A stretch of DNA of 64,000 nt from Novosphingobium sp. PC22D (GTDB taxonomy: Bacteria; Pseudomonadota; Alphaproteobacteria; Sphingomonadales; Sphingomonadaceae), in NCBI RefSeq assembly GCF_002556635.1, contig NZ_MWMO01000019.1, positions 1 to 64,000 of the forward strand. Direction: 5' to 3'. Positions within the stretch are counted from its first letter, which is position 1. Every line of letters starts with the position of its first letter. The translations under genes and the position numbers were made by a program. Shown here in pieces: positions 9,735 through 19,679 of the stretch. The notes beneath the pieces were generated by a model. It made no database searches. It had not been told where the DNA came from and saw nothing but the letters and a program-made list of their open reading frames with translations.

Positions 9735-10454
9735 CTAGTGAAACCGCACGGGCAGGACGAAATCCAGCTTGCCGGCCGGAATCTCTTCGTCAGGCTTCCG
9801 GAACGGGGCGGCCCGTCGCACCATTCGCAAGGCCATCCGGTCGATCTGGACATCCCCGCTCGACTCCACGAGTTGCGAGCTGATCAAGCGTCCTTCGCGA
9901 TCGAGCCGAAATCCCACGATGGCCGTCCCTTCCTTTCGCAGCCCGCCCGGCTTCCACCGTAGGATGGCCGCGCGAAGGCCATCCACATAGCGGGACAGCA
10001 CATCGTCGGTCCTGCTATCCGCCCCGGGCGTCGGATCGCTTGCCGGGGCGGCCGGGCCGGGCGCGATCAGCGGCGGCTCTTGCGCGAGACCCGCTGGCGG
10101 CAGCATGGTGCGGGACTGGAGCCCGGCCGCAAGCGTGCTCCGTTCCGGACGCTCCTGCATATTCCTCGGCAAGCCCGGAGGGGTCGCACGTCGCCGCGAT
10201 TGCGACCGACCCGACGCGGGCCGATCCGATGCTGGCCGATCCGGCGGCTCGGCTTCCGCATTGTCCTTGCCAGGCTCTGCCGCATGAAAGACCGCGATGA
10301 CGGCTTTCCTCTCCCTCTCGCTGCCCGCATCCCCGACCCGAAAGGACGCGACCGCGACCGCCAGCAGCGCGAGATGCACTGCCGCCGTCGCGGCGAAACC
10401 GGGCAGGCTCCAACCGGTGTGCGGTTCGGCACGAGCCGAGAAGATCCCGGGCAT
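9735..10454 (-). CDS. tonB: TonB family energy transducer
   Basis: A 239-residue protein with one N-terminal membrane helix ('FAATAAVHLALLAVAVASF'), a periplasmic proline/acidic linker and a C-terminal TonB domain ('VDGLRAAILRWKPGG', 'IVGFRLDREGRLISSQLVESSG', 'ALRMVRRAAPFRKPDEE'). It links the proton-driven ExbBD motor to outer-membrane receptors. It begins 2 bp after the stop of the receptor gene upstream, so it looks dedicated to that receptor. No exbB or exbD is present nearby, so the motor must come from elsewhere in the genome. Confidence 0.9.
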   Translation of the reverse strand: MPGIFSARAEPHTGWSLPGFAATAAVHLALLAVAVASFRVGDAGSERERKAVIAVFHAAEPGKDNAEAEPPDRPASDRPASGRSQSRRRATPPGLPRNMQERPERSTLAAGLQSRTMLPPAGLAQEPPLIAPGPAAPASDPTPGADSRTDDVLSRYVDGLRAAILRWKPGGLRKEGTAIVGFRLDREGRLISSQLVESSGDVQIDRMALRMVRRAAPFRKPDEEIPAGKLDFVLPVRFH

Positions 10455-10456
10455 CG

Positions 10457-12604
10457 TCAGAACCGGGTGGAGAACCCGAGGTTGAACGATCGCCCGCGAC
10501 CGGGAACGGAGCGAAGCACGCCCGTCGCCTTGTAGTCGCCAAGCGACACGCCCCCCAGCGGGAGATCGTAGGCCGTGTCGAATACGTTCTCGACGTCAAG
10601 GCTCACGCGAATTCCCGAGACGGTGTAGGCGGCACCGAGATCGAGCAGGGCGTAGGCGGCCGTCATCGGCTCGTTGCGCGTCGCGTCGACGCGCGTCTTG
10701 CGCGCGACCCACTCGAAATCGGCGCTGAGTTCGAGCGCGTCCCGGCGATGGGCCACGCCGATCTTCACGGCGAGAGGCATCTGCCGATAGACCGGGCCGC
10801 CATCGGTGAGGTTGTGGCTCTCGAGCCATGACATCGAGCCGCTGAGCCGCGTGCCGTCGCCGTTCTCGCCCTTCGCGAGCTGGACCGTGCCCGACAGATC
10901 GATGCCGTAGAACTCGGCGTCCTGGTTGGCGAACCGCAACTGCACGAAGCCGGTGGGCATGCCCGCCATGTCGGTGAGGTCCTGCAGGAAGGCCGCGTCG
11001 ATGTAGTCGTCGACGCGTGTGTAGTAGGGCGCGATCCGCAAGGTCCACGCGGAACCCTCGCCGCCGAGCGCGAGAGCCGCACTGAGCGTGTCGGCCTTTT
11101 CAGGGGCGAGGTCGGGATCGCCGACATAGCCGTTGCCGTCGCCGTACCATCCGATCATCCGGCTGGCCATCGAGCCGCGCCCCCAGCTGTAGCGCTCGTA
11201 GATGTTGGGCGAGCGGACCTTGTGGGCGTAACCGAATTCGAGGGCGGCCCTCGCGGAGACCTCGTAGACGAACAGCGCCGACCCGCTCCAGTTGTTGTCG
11301 GTACGCTTGCGCCCGGCGGCGTTGAAGGCACTGGCAGCCATGACGTCGGCCATCTGCATCATGCCCGTGCCGTAAGGCTGGACGGTGCCGGTATCCATTT
11401 CGACCCGATCGTAGCGGATGCCCACCACCGACGAGGCCCGGTCGCTCCAGTGCCGTTCCCATTCGGCAAAGGCGCCGATCCGGTCGCGCGTCGCGCCATT
11501 GATGTTCACGAAGGCATTCGGCCCCATCATCGTATTGCCGGGGACGGGCGGCCAGCGGTCGTCGAGCCACTGGTGATGGTATTCGCTCCCGATCCGCACC
11601 GTGTCATGCATCGAAACCGGCAGGGAAACCTTGGCCGAGGCATCGAGGCTGTGGACCTCGGTGTTCATCGGCATCGCTCCGGGAAGCTTGTCCTCCAGGA
11701 AGTTCATCGCATGGTCGGTGTCGCGATAGGCGGCTTTCAGTTCGAGGTCGCCCCAGTCGAAATAGCCTTCGTAGCTCGCGTTCACGAACCAGCTCTTGTT
11801 GTCGACCATATCCATGTACTGGTTGGGAAAGCCTTCGTAGGGCGAAGACTGGATGCCGCCCTTGAGCCGCAGCAGGCCGGCGGCGTGCTGCCACGCGAGC
11901 GCCAGCGCGTGATCGGTCTTGGCGTATTCGCTCGAACGCACCAGCCCGTCGTTCCCGCCGCCGTGATACTGGTCGGACCGGATGTAGGACCCGGTATAGG
12001 TCGCGCTCAGGCCGGGGCCCGCGACGGTCAGCGTCGCGGCGCCGCCAAAGGCGTCCCCGTTCGAACGGTAGAAGCTGCTCGCTTCGCCGGTCACGAGCGT
12101 CCTTCCCATCACCGCGAACTTCGGCGGCGCGCTCTCGACCGAAATCACGCCGCCGATGTTGTCGCCGCCGCTGCTCACGGGGGCCACACCCGTCAGTACG
12201 GTGATCGACGAGATGCTCTGCGGGTCGGTGTAGGACAACGGCGGATTCATGTCGTTGGGGCAAGCCGCATCGATGGCGAACCCGTCGACGAGCACCGTCA
12301 GACGTTGCTCCGACAGCCCACGGATCGACGGCATGGAGGAGAAGCCGCCGCCGGTGGCGGCGCTCACCCCGGGCAGATCGGCCAGCAGCTCCGCGATGTC
12401 GCTGCTGCGCGCCTGCCGGCGCTCGAGCGTCTGGCGATCGACGCGAACGCCGGTGATCGGGGTCCGCGCGACGTTCTCGCTCGCCCGGTCGGAAGCGACG
12501 TCGATCGCCTCGATGGAGGTGGTCTCCTGCGCGTGGCCTGCCATGGGTATGGCGGCGCAGCCGGCGGAAAGGGCAACACGAAGCAATCTGCAATACTCGG
12601 GCAT
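10457..12604 (-). CDS. TonB-dependent receptor, probably for copper
   Basis: A 715-residue outer-membrane receptor. The signal peptide ends 'PMAGHAQ', the plug domain spans about residues 45-165 ('RSSDIAELLADLPGVSAATG', 'PSIRGLSEQRLTVLVDGF', 'NIGGVISVESAP'), and the barrel closes at 'RGRSFNLGFSTRF'. The barrel is rich in methionine and histidine ('PYGTGMMQMADVMAAS', 'YHHQW'), as in copper receptors of the OprC/NosA type. It lies between a DUF2946 gene and a dedicated tonB, an arrangement associated with copper acquisition; the ligand is therefore inference from residues and context. No strong ribosome site precedes ATG 12604, and an overlapping ATG lies 7 nt upstream. Confidence 0.85.
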   Translation of the reverse strand: MPEYCRLLRVALSAGCAAIPMAGHAQETTSIEAIDVASDRASENVARTPITGVRVDRQTLERRQARSSDIAELLADLPGVSAATGGGFSSMPSIRGLSEQRLTVLVDGFAIDAACPNDMNPPLSYTDPQSISSITVLTGVAPVSSGGDNIGGVISVESAPPKFAVMGRTLVTGEASSFYRSNGDAFGGAATLTVAGPGLSATYTGSYIRSDQYHGGGNDGLVRSSEYAKTDHALALAWQHAAGLLRLKGGIQSSPYEGFPNQYMDMVDNKSWFVNASYEGYFDWGDLELKAAYRDTDHAMNFLEDKLPGAMPMNTEVHSLDASAKVSLPVSMHDTVRIGSEYHHQWLDDRWPPVPGNTMMGPNAFVNINGATRDRIGAFAEWERHWSDRASSVVGIRYDRVEMDTGTVQPYGTGMMQMADVMAASAFNAAGRKRTDNNWSGSALFVYEVSARAALEFGYAHKVRSPNIYERYSWGRGSMASRMIGWYGDGNGYVGDPDLAPEKADTLSAALALGGEGSAWTLRIAPYYTRVDDYIDAAFLQDLTDMAGMPTGFVQLRFANQDAEFYGIDLSGTVQLAKGENGDGTRLSGSMSWLESHNLTDGGPVYRQMPLAVKIGVAHRRDALELSADFEWVARKTRVDATRNEPMTAAYALLDLGAAYTVSGIRVSLDVENVFDTAYDLPLGGVSLGDYKATGVLRSVPGRGRSFNLGFSTRF

Positions 12605-12877
12605 TTCTCATGCCTTTCTTCGGTGAGGGGCTCCAGGCCGGAGCGCCCCCCGCGCGGCGGGGAGGCGTTGGCGGCCCTGGCGGGTATCGATGATCGAGGA
12701 GCGTGCCGCCTCGGCCCGACATCAACGGGCCGGGGGGAGCGCGACGCGTGTCTGCTCTGACAGGCCGGGCGATCCTCGCACCGAGACAGGCCGAGATCAC
12801 GCCCAGATCACATGGACCGGCAGGCGCGGCGCGCACCGGCGGCGCGTGCCGGTTAGCCGACAAGTCAGGTCAGATGG

Positions 12878-13291
12878 TCAGGCGGTCGCCGGTGGTCCGC
12901 GCAGGGGCGGACGAAGATAGGCGATTTGCCGGAAGGGCAAGCGCCGGACCGGCCCTAGCCCGAGCACGAGGATAAAGGCGAACGCGAGCGCGAGCAGGAT
13001 CGCATCGGCGCCGCCCACGGCGACCTTGGCGAGACCGGAGAAAGCGCAATGCTCGCCCTTCTTCGCGCCATCCGGGTGGCCGCCGTCGCGGTTGTGCTTG
13101 CCCGGTATGATCTGCTTTATCTGCTTCGGTCCATTGGTGGCATCGGCGCAGATCGTCACCGTCAGCACGGTGTCGCCGGATGCGGAGACCATGAAGCCCG
13201 ACGGCACCAGCGCCTTGATGCAGAACACCAGCAAGAGCAGCGCCAGCGCTAGGCGGCGGTGCTCCCGAATCAAGGCGCGCAAGCGTTGCAT
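12878..13291 (-). CDS. DUF2946-like small membrane protein
   Basis: A 137-residue protein with an N-terminal helix ('LALALLLLVFCIKALVPSGFM'), a short periplasmic segment with Cys48, Cys82 and several His residues ('VTICADATNG', 'GEHCAFSGL'), and a second helix ('AILLALAFAFILVLGLGPV'). 'ALVPSGFM' at the end of the first helix followed by 'ICxx' is the DUF2946 signature. These proteins are commonly found beside copper receptors but have no proven biochemistry. It heads the probable operon DUF2946 - receptor - tonB, with 273 bp before the receptor gene. Confidence 0.75.
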   Translation of the reverse strand: MQRLRALIREHRRLALALLLLVFCIKALVPSGFMVSASGDTVLTVTICADATNGPKQIKQIIPGKHNRDGGHPDGAKKGEHCAFSGLAKVAVGGADAILLALAFAFILVLGLGPVRRLPFRQIAYLRPPLRGPPATA

Positions 13292-13373
13292 CCGCGGTGC
13301 GCGTAGCGCCCACGCAGCGATCTGTCAGCAGGCGATTGGCGCGGCGCCGGCCGGCGCCGGACGGCGGCTCGGC

Positions 13374-13787
13374 TCAGCCGAGCTTGGGGAAGCAGGCTTC
13401 CGCGCTCAGGCTCTGCGGCAGGACCGGGATCAGGCCGGTCATCGCCGAAGTCACCGGGTGGTCGATCCGCACTTCGTTCGAGCCCGCGACGCTCTTGCAG
13501 GTAACGTCGGTGTCGGTGGATATCTCTTCGAGGGCAATGGTTATGCCGAGCGCGGCCGCCCGATCCACGGCGAAGTCTTCGCGCTTGGTCTCGTCGTCGC
13601 AGGTCGAGCTGACCGACATGCAGCGTGCGGTGCTGTAGGCGACCTCGTCGAGCGTCTGCTTGACCCAGAACAGCCGGCCCGATTCGATCACGCCGAACAG
13701 CATGGCGACGAACACCGGCGCGACCAGCGCGAACTCGACGAGAGTGGCGCCTTCGCGGTCGCCTGCAAGGCGAGCCCACAGCCTCAT
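13374..13787 (-). CDS. TadE-like pseudopilin
   Basis: A 137-residue protein from ATG 13787. A basic leader ('MRLWARLAGDREG') precedes the TadE signature 'ATLVEFALVAPVFVAMLFGVIESGRL', with the conserved Glu in the first turn of the helix, then a short exported domain with four cysteines. TadE/TadF pseudopilins are processed by a TadV-type peptidase and assemble with Flp pili. The ATG overlaps the stop of the upstream gene (ATGA), so translation is coupled. It is the last of three genes in this unit. Confidence 0.85.
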   Translation of the reverse strand: MRLWARLAGDREGATLVEFALVAPVFVAMLFGVIESGRLFWVKQTLDEVAYSTARCMSVSSTCDDETKREDFAVDRAAALGITIALEEISTDTDVTCKSVAGSNEVRIDHPVTSAMTGLIPVLPQSLSAEACFPKLG

Positions 13788-14293
13788 TCGAGACGCACCG
13801 TGACCGATTGCTCGACGGCCTTGTCGCCCAGCACGCTGAACGGCACCAGCACCGGAGTGTAGTCCTGCCGGGCATTGATCGTCAGATAATAGCCTGCGGT
13901 CGAACCGGCAGTCATGCCCGTGCCCGTGCACGTCTGGCCGCACTCCTTTGCAGTGTAGGTGCCGGTCGAACTCAGGCAGCCGCACGAACGCGAGGCGTTC
14001 TCGCATTCGTTGGCGACGCCGTTGCACGAAAGAGTCACGGCGAGGTTGGGATTCTCGGCAAGGTTGCGCACGGTCGCGGACACGTCGTCGAAGGGGACGT
14101 TGTCGCGTTCCTTGAAAGCCGTGATCGCGGCGGCCGAGAGCGCCTCGTTGATCTGGCCGCGCTGGAGGTAGAAACCGGCGAAGTCCATCGCGGTCATGAT
14201 CGCGAAGAACATGGCCGTGGTCCACACGGCGAACTCGGTCACCGCGACGCCCCGCGAATCGCGGCGCAGGCGGCGCATAAGCGCGATCATCAT
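13784..14293 (-). CDS. TadE/TadF-like pseudopilin with Cys-rich exported domain
   Basis: A 169-residue protein from the double ATG at 14293/14290, which overlaps the stop of the TadG-like gene. After 'MRRLRRDSRG' it has a pseudopilin helix 'VAVTEFAVWTTAMFFAIMTA' with the conserved Thr-Glu. The exported part contains a compact run of seven cysteines (residues about 95-128, 'SCNGVANECENASRSCGC', then 'ECGQTC'), suggesting disulfide bonding outside the cytoplasm. It ends in an ATGA overlap with the next TadE-like gene. It is probably a minor pseudopilin acting with its two neighbours. Confidence 0.82.
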   Translation of the reverse strand: MMIALMRRLRRDSRGVAVTEFAVWTTAMFFAIMTAMDFAGFYLQRGQINEALSAAAITAFKERDNVPFDDVSATVRNLAENPNLAVTLSCNGVANECENASRSCGCLSSTGTYTAKECGQTCTGTGMTAGSTAGYYLTINARQDYTPVLVPFSVLGDKAVEQSVTVRLE

Positions 14294-16344
14294 AGGACGA
14301 GCCTTATGCTCGTGCTTTCGCCGCCCGCATAGACGCCCTCGACCGTCGGGCATGCGGTGCCGGCCGCCGCGCCGCCGGTGGCCCAGATCTTCGATGCGAC
14401 CAGCGTGAAGCACTGGCCGGCGCTCAGCGTCGTGTTGCCGCCGCTCATCGTGACCTTGGAATTGGGCAGATAGACCGAGCCGGCGAAATTGTTGCCCGAT
14501 CCCGCCGCCCAGTTCGTATCCGCGCTCGTAAGGCTGGCGATGAGGAGATCGGAAATCTCCGCGCCCGACGTGGAGGTGGTTGGCGCGATCAGCTTCGACT
14601 TGGCGCCGCCCGCGAGATTGACGGTGCCGTCAAGCACGAAGGTGACGCCGACGCCCGCCTGATCGTAGCCCGCCACATTGACGCCCTCGAGCGTGTTTCC
14701 GTAGGTCACCCCGTTCATCCACGAGGTGTAGGGCCACTGCGTGCCGCCAGTGCCGTTCACGAAGTTGCCATCGATCGTATAGCGGCCGCGTCCGAAGATC
14801 ACCGAGCCGGCAACGACCAGATTGCCGTCGATATAGTGATTGGCGGTCTTGCCGAAGACCAGTCGGCTGCCGCCAACGGTGTTGATGTTGCCCTTCGCGC
14901 TGAACGTGCCGTCGCCCATGAAGAAGCGCGCGCCGCCGCCCAGATTGATCGCGTAATTCGAACTCGAGGGACCGATAATGACGTTGCCATCGCCCATCGA
15001 AAGCTCGGTATCGCCGGAGATCGTGACGCCGTTCGCCGCGACGAAGTCACCGTCGCCCATGGTGAAGTTGCCGCCGCCGCCGAGGTTGAAACCGCCGAAG
15101 AAGTGATCGCCTTCGCCGAGATAGACTTTCGAGCCGCCTTCGACGCTGAGGATCGAATTGATGATGACCGTGCCGTCACCCTTGCGTGTGGTACCGGCGA
15201 AGCGATTGGTGCCGCTACCGATCCACAGCGCGCCTTTGCCGATCGTCACGTTGTTGTACGCTGTATCGAACCCGCCGTTGACATAGAGGTTGACGTCTCC
15301 AAACAGGAGATTGGACCCGCCGCCGTTCTGCAGGCCATTCTTGATCGTTATGTTCGATTCGCTCTGGAACGTCACGTTGATTCCGCCACCGACCGAGAGG
15401 CGGCCGATCGTATAGTTGCCAGCCGGAACGACGTATTTGCCGTCGCCCTGCCAGAACGCCGCCACGGGGCCCGCATGGCTCCAGTCGAAGGTCCAGTTAC
15501 TGCCCGACGGCGTCGTCGGATTCGAGATCGGCGGGATGTTCGACGAATCGCCGATCTCATCCATCGCGTCGAGCATTTCCTCGTTCTCTGCCCAGGGGTC
15601 GAGCAATACGGTCGCCTGGTTGACCCACTTGTCCTCCGAAGGGACATTGCTGTTCCAAAACGGATTGATGAAATCGCCGGCGTAGCGCACCGACTCGGCG
15701 TTCAGCGTGCCGTAGTTGTTCTCGACGTCGGACCCGCCGGAAATGATGTCGTGCCCGTTGATCCGGGTGCCCAGGTTGGCGACCTTGCCGAAAGCCGCGA
15801 TCGCACAGGTGGGCGCATCGATCGTCGCGCCGCCCGTGGTCTTGAGCGCGTCACTTGCGTCCGAAAGCGCGAGGAAGCAGGGCGCGGCGAAGGCGGAGCC
15901 CTCCGAGGTCAGCGATGCCGTCGATTGCACGCCGACATCGTAGGTTCCGGTAAAACCGAGCACGCGCGCCAGCGAGTACGGCACTTCGGTGGTGACGGTC
16001 ACGCGGACCGCCTGGTCCCCGCTCTCCGGGAAATCGTTGACGATGACCGCGTTGACCGTCGCGCCCGTGATGCCGTTCGCGGTGACGATGTCGGCCGCGG
16101 TCGGCTGAAGAACGCTCGCGTTCGACGAATCCTGAAAGGCCATGGCCGCGCCGAGCGCCGCCACGTCCGCGGCGCGCTGGTTGGCGACGCGCTGCTGCAG
16201 TCCCTGGTTGAGATCGAAGGCAAGACCGGTCGCTCCGATGACGACGGGCAGCGCCAATGCCGCGATCAGCGCGACACCGCCCGACCGGTCGTCCCGGAGC
16301 CGCGCCGCTCCGTGTCTTGCCGCGTTTCGGATCGGATTTCTCAT
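14290..16344 (-). CDS. TadG-like protein with a long glycine-rich beta-helix-like domain
   Basis: A 684-residue protein. Residues 1-110 match TadG/Flp-pilus assembly proteins: basic leader, helix 'GGVALIAALALPVVIGATGL', then 'AFDLNQGLQQRVANQRAADVAALGAA' without its line break. Residues about 300-570 are unusual: roughly a dozen degenerate repeats of 16-20 residues pairing a Gly-rich turn with alternating hydrophobics ('GGGSNLLFGDVNLYVNGGF', 'GGGARFFMGDGTFSAKGN', 'GGSRLVFGKTANHYIDGN'), as expected for a right-handed parallel beta-helix or bactofilin-like solenoid. It heads a coupled three-gene unit. No tad ATPase, secretin or prepilin peptidase lies nearby. A surface adhesin or scaffold role is inference. 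Confidence 0.8.
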   Translation of the reverse strand: MRNPIRNAARHGAARLRDDRSGGVALIAALALPVVIGATGLAFDLNQGLQQRVANQRAADVAALGAAMAFQDSSNASVLQPTAADIVTANGITGATVNAVIVNDFPESGDQAVRVTVTTEVPYSLARVLGFTGTYDVGVQSTASLTSEGSAFAAPCFLALSDASDALKTTGGATIDAPTCAIAAFGKVANLGTRINGHDIISGGSDVENNYGTLNAESVRYAGDFINPFWNSNVPSEDKWVNQATVLLDPWAENEEMLDAMDEIGDSSNIPPISNPTTPSGSNWTFDWSHAGPVAAFWQGDGKYVVPAGNYTIGRLSVGGGINVTFQSESNITIKNGLQNGGGSNLLFGDVNLYVNGGFDTAYNNVTIGKGALWIGSGTNRFAGTTRKGDGTVIINSILSVEGGSKVYLGEGDHFFGGFNLGGGGNFTMGDGDFVAANGVTISGDTELSMGDGNVIIGPSSSNYAINLGGGARFFMGDGTFSAKGNINTVGGSRLVFGKTANHYIDGNLVVAGSVIFGRGRYTIDGNFVNGTGGTQWPYTSWMNGVTYGNTLEGVNVAGYDQAGVGVTFVLDGTVNLAGGAKSKLIAPTTSTSGAEISDLLIASLTSADTNWAAGSGNNFAGSVYLPNSKVTMSGGNTTLSAGQCFTLVASKIWATGGAAAGTACPTVEGVYAGGESTSIRLVL

Positions 16345-16407
16345 GCGCGACGATTTCGCACAACAAGCTTAACGAATCGTACTCCGACCAGCCCTAACGC
16401 GCGCGAA

Positions 16408-16427
16408 GACGGATTTAACCATCCGTC
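16408..16427. repeat. 7-bp inverted repeat between the tadG-like and sensor-kinase genes
   Basis: GACGGAT and ATCCGTC flank the 6-nt spacer TTAACC. It lies 64 bp upstream of the TadG-like start and 49 bp beyond the kinase stop. It could be an operator for the pilus genes or a weak terminator for the kinase; no T-run follows on either strand. Confidence 0.35.
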
Positions 16428-16475
16428 GCCGTCGCCCCTGCTGTGTCGGTTTCGATCAGTGTGCTCACCCGGCGC

Positions 16476-17754
<1,279 letters not shown>

Positions 17755-17762
<8 letters not shown>

Positions 17763-18465
17763 CGCTTCCCGAAGTCAGGACATAGCCGACGCCCCAGACC
17801 GTGCGGACGAAGCGCGGGCTCGCCGCGTCGTCGCCGATTGCCCTGCGCAGGCGGGCGATCTGCACGTCGATGGCGCGGTCGGTCACCTCCGCATCGCGCC
17901 CCAGCGCCCGCTCGATGAGCTGCGCCCGGCTGAGCGGCCGCCCCGGACTGCGCGCAAGCGCGCAAAGCAGCGCGAACTCGCGCGACGACAGGTCGAGCGG
18001 CACGCCATCGCGCGTCACGCTCATCGTCGAATGGTTGATGACGAAGGGCCCCACTTCGCAGACCTCGTCATCGGCCTGCGCCCGGCCGGGGGCGATGCGT
18101 CGCAGCAGCGCGGCGATACGCGCGACCAGTTCGCGCGGGAGGAAGGGTTTGCCGAGGTAGTCGTCCGCGCCCATTTCGAGCCCGAGCACGCGATCGACCG
18201 GCTCGCCGCGCGCGGTGAGCATGATCACCGGCGCCTGCTCGCCTTCCGCGCGCAGCCGCCGCAGGATGGCGAGGCCGTCCTCGCCCGGCATCATCAGGTC
18301 GAGCACGATCACGTCGGCCGGCTCGCGCCGCAGGGCCGCGTTCATGGCCTTGCCGCCATCGACGGTGCGCACGGCGAAGCCATGCTCGGAAAGGAAGCGC
18401 TGCAACAACGCGCGCAGTTCCGAATCGTCGTCCACCACCAGGACGCGGGCGGGTTTGTCGCTCAT
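17755..18465 (-). CDS. OmpR-family response regulator
   Basis: A 236-residue regulator from ATG 18465 (AGGAG directly upstream). Receiver domain at residues 1-120 with acidic pocket 'VVDDD', phospho-acceptor Asp in 'VIVLDLMMPGEDG' and Lys in 'YLGKPF'; C-terminal winged helix with 'LSSREFALLCALARSPGRPLS' less its last residue, then 'DRAIDVQIARLRRAIGDD' and 'VRTVWGVGYVL'. It is the cognate partner of the EnvZ-like kinase. It is divergent from the secreted/EF-hand/desaturase genes, whose shared 186-bp upstream region it may bind; that is inference. Confidence 0.92.
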
Positions 18466-18651
18466 ATCTCCTGACTGCCAGCACATCCGCGAGGCGGCCA
18501 GCCGGGAAAATGTGACAAGGCGTTACGAACCGCGCCGCGCGCAACGAATTGCCATCGCATCGCCGCGCCGCGACATCACCGCGACGCATCCTCGGTCGAG
18601 ATAGAGGCCGTCCCAAGGACAGGCCCGATTCCACCAAGGAGTAACCCGCAG

Positions 18652-19155
18652 ATGACCAGAATCCGCACTGCCGCCGCTTCGCTGGCGGTCTTCGCAGCCC
18701 TCCTTTCCACCACTGTCGAAGCGCGCGGCGTCATTCGTGCCACGGGCCCCAACGGCGCGAGCACGGCCGCGGCCGGGCCGCGCGGCGCGGCGGTGCGCGC
18801 ACGCGGCACCGTGCGCAACAGCGACGGCAGCGTCACCCACGCCAGCGGCGGCGCCTTCGCCGGCTACAACGGCAGCCGCGGCGCGCGCGCCTCTTCGACG
18901 ACGGTCTCGCCCGACGGCTCGGTCTCGCGCCAGGGCGAGGCGGGCGCGTCCGGCCCGCGCGGCAGCGTCTACAGCCAGGGCGGTTTCACCCGCTCGTCGG
19001 ACGGCACATGGTCCGGCAGCCGCTCGAGCAGCGCGACCAACGCGCAAACCGGCAATTCCTACTCGGGCACGACCCAGATCGACCCCGCGACGGGCAAGCC
19101 CGTCCACACCGGGACCTGCAGCGATGCCTACGGCAATACGATCCCCTGCCGCTGA
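18652..19155 (+). CDS. Secreted Ser/Gly-rich protein of unknown function
   Basis: A 167-residue protein with AAGGAG upstream and a clear signal peptide ('ASLAVFAALLSTTVEA'). The mature part is low-complexity: repeated short units of the kind 'SDGSVTHASGG', 'PDGSVSRQGEAG' and 'SDGTWSGSRSS', nearly all Gly, Ser, Ala, Thr and Arg. It ends in a conserved-looking tail 'CSDAYGNTIPCR' with two cysteines able to form a disulfide. I recognise no named family. Base composition and codon use fit the genome. It precedes an EF-hand protein by 79 bp and is divergent from the OmpR/EnvZ pair. Confidence 0.75.
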   Translation: MTRIRTAAASLAVFAALLSTTVEARGVIRATGPNGASTAAAGPRGAAVRARGTVRNSDGSVTHASGGAFAGYNGSRGARASSTTVSPDGSVSRQGEAGASGPRGSVYSQGGFTRSSDGTWSGSRSSSATNAQTGNSYSGTTQIDPATGKPVHTGTCSDAYGNTIPCR

Positions 19156-19234
19156 CGGTTTCGGTCACCCCGCCGGATGCATGCCGCGCATGGTCCGGCG
19201 GGGTATTGGCCTCCTCTTCCCGGATTTGATCAAA

Positions 19235-19675
19235 ATGAACCAGTCTTTCACCCTCATGCTGTGCGCGGGCGCCCTCCTCGGCGTCACCGTCTTCCCGGCC
19301 GGCGCGCGGCAAATCCCCGAAAACGCGATGGAGCGGCTCCGCGCCGCCGACACCAACGGCGACGGCGCGGTCAGCCGCGCAGAATTCCTCGCCATGCGCG
19401 CGAGCCAATGGCAGCGCTTCGACCGCGACAGCGACGGTTACTTTTCGCGCGACGACCTGCCCGGATTTGCCCAGAAGCGCTGGGATGGCGACAGGATCAG
19501 CACCTTGCGCCAGGAGTTCGACACGAACCGCGACGGCCGCATCAGCCGGGCCGAATTCGTAGACGGGCCGACGACGCTGTTCGACCTTGCCGATACCGAT
19601 CGCGACGGCCGCGTGACCGAGGCCGAAGCGCAGGCCATGACCGAACGGGCGGAGAACGCCCGAGCCCGGCAATAG
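19235..19675 (+). CDS. Periplasmic EF-hand (calcium-binding) protein
   Basis: A 146-residue protein starting at ATG 19235, where a signal peptide begins ('FTLMLCAGALLGVTVFPAGA'). Four EF-hand loops follow at regular spacing: 'DTNGDGAVSRAEF', 'DRDSDGYFSRDDL', 'DTNRDGRISRAEF' and 'DTDRDGRVTEAEA', all with Asp at positions 1, 3 and 5. It should bind calcium outside the cytoplasm. The downstream desaturase-like gene starts 4 bp after its stop, so they are co-transcribed. An in-frame ATG 45 bp upstream would mask the signal peptide and is less likely. Confidence 0.88.
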   Translation: MNQSFTLMLCAGALLGVTVFPAGARQIPENAMERLRAADTNGDGAVSRAEFLAMRASQWQRFDRDSDGYFSRDDLPGFAQKRWDGDRISTLRQEFDTNRDGRISRAEFVDGPTTLFDLADTDRDGRVTEAEAQAMTERAENARARQ

Positions 19676-19679
19676 CCCC

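Noticed and set aside
12605..12877. Cobalamin riboswitch before the TonB receptor
   Set aside because: No B12-box-like conserved core found; only GC-rich hairpins of ordinary kind.
14799..15179. Repetitive region within the TadG-like gene as a CRISPR or tandem DNA repeat array
   Set aside because: Repeats are degenerate at DNA level and reflect the protein's Gly-rich solenoid.
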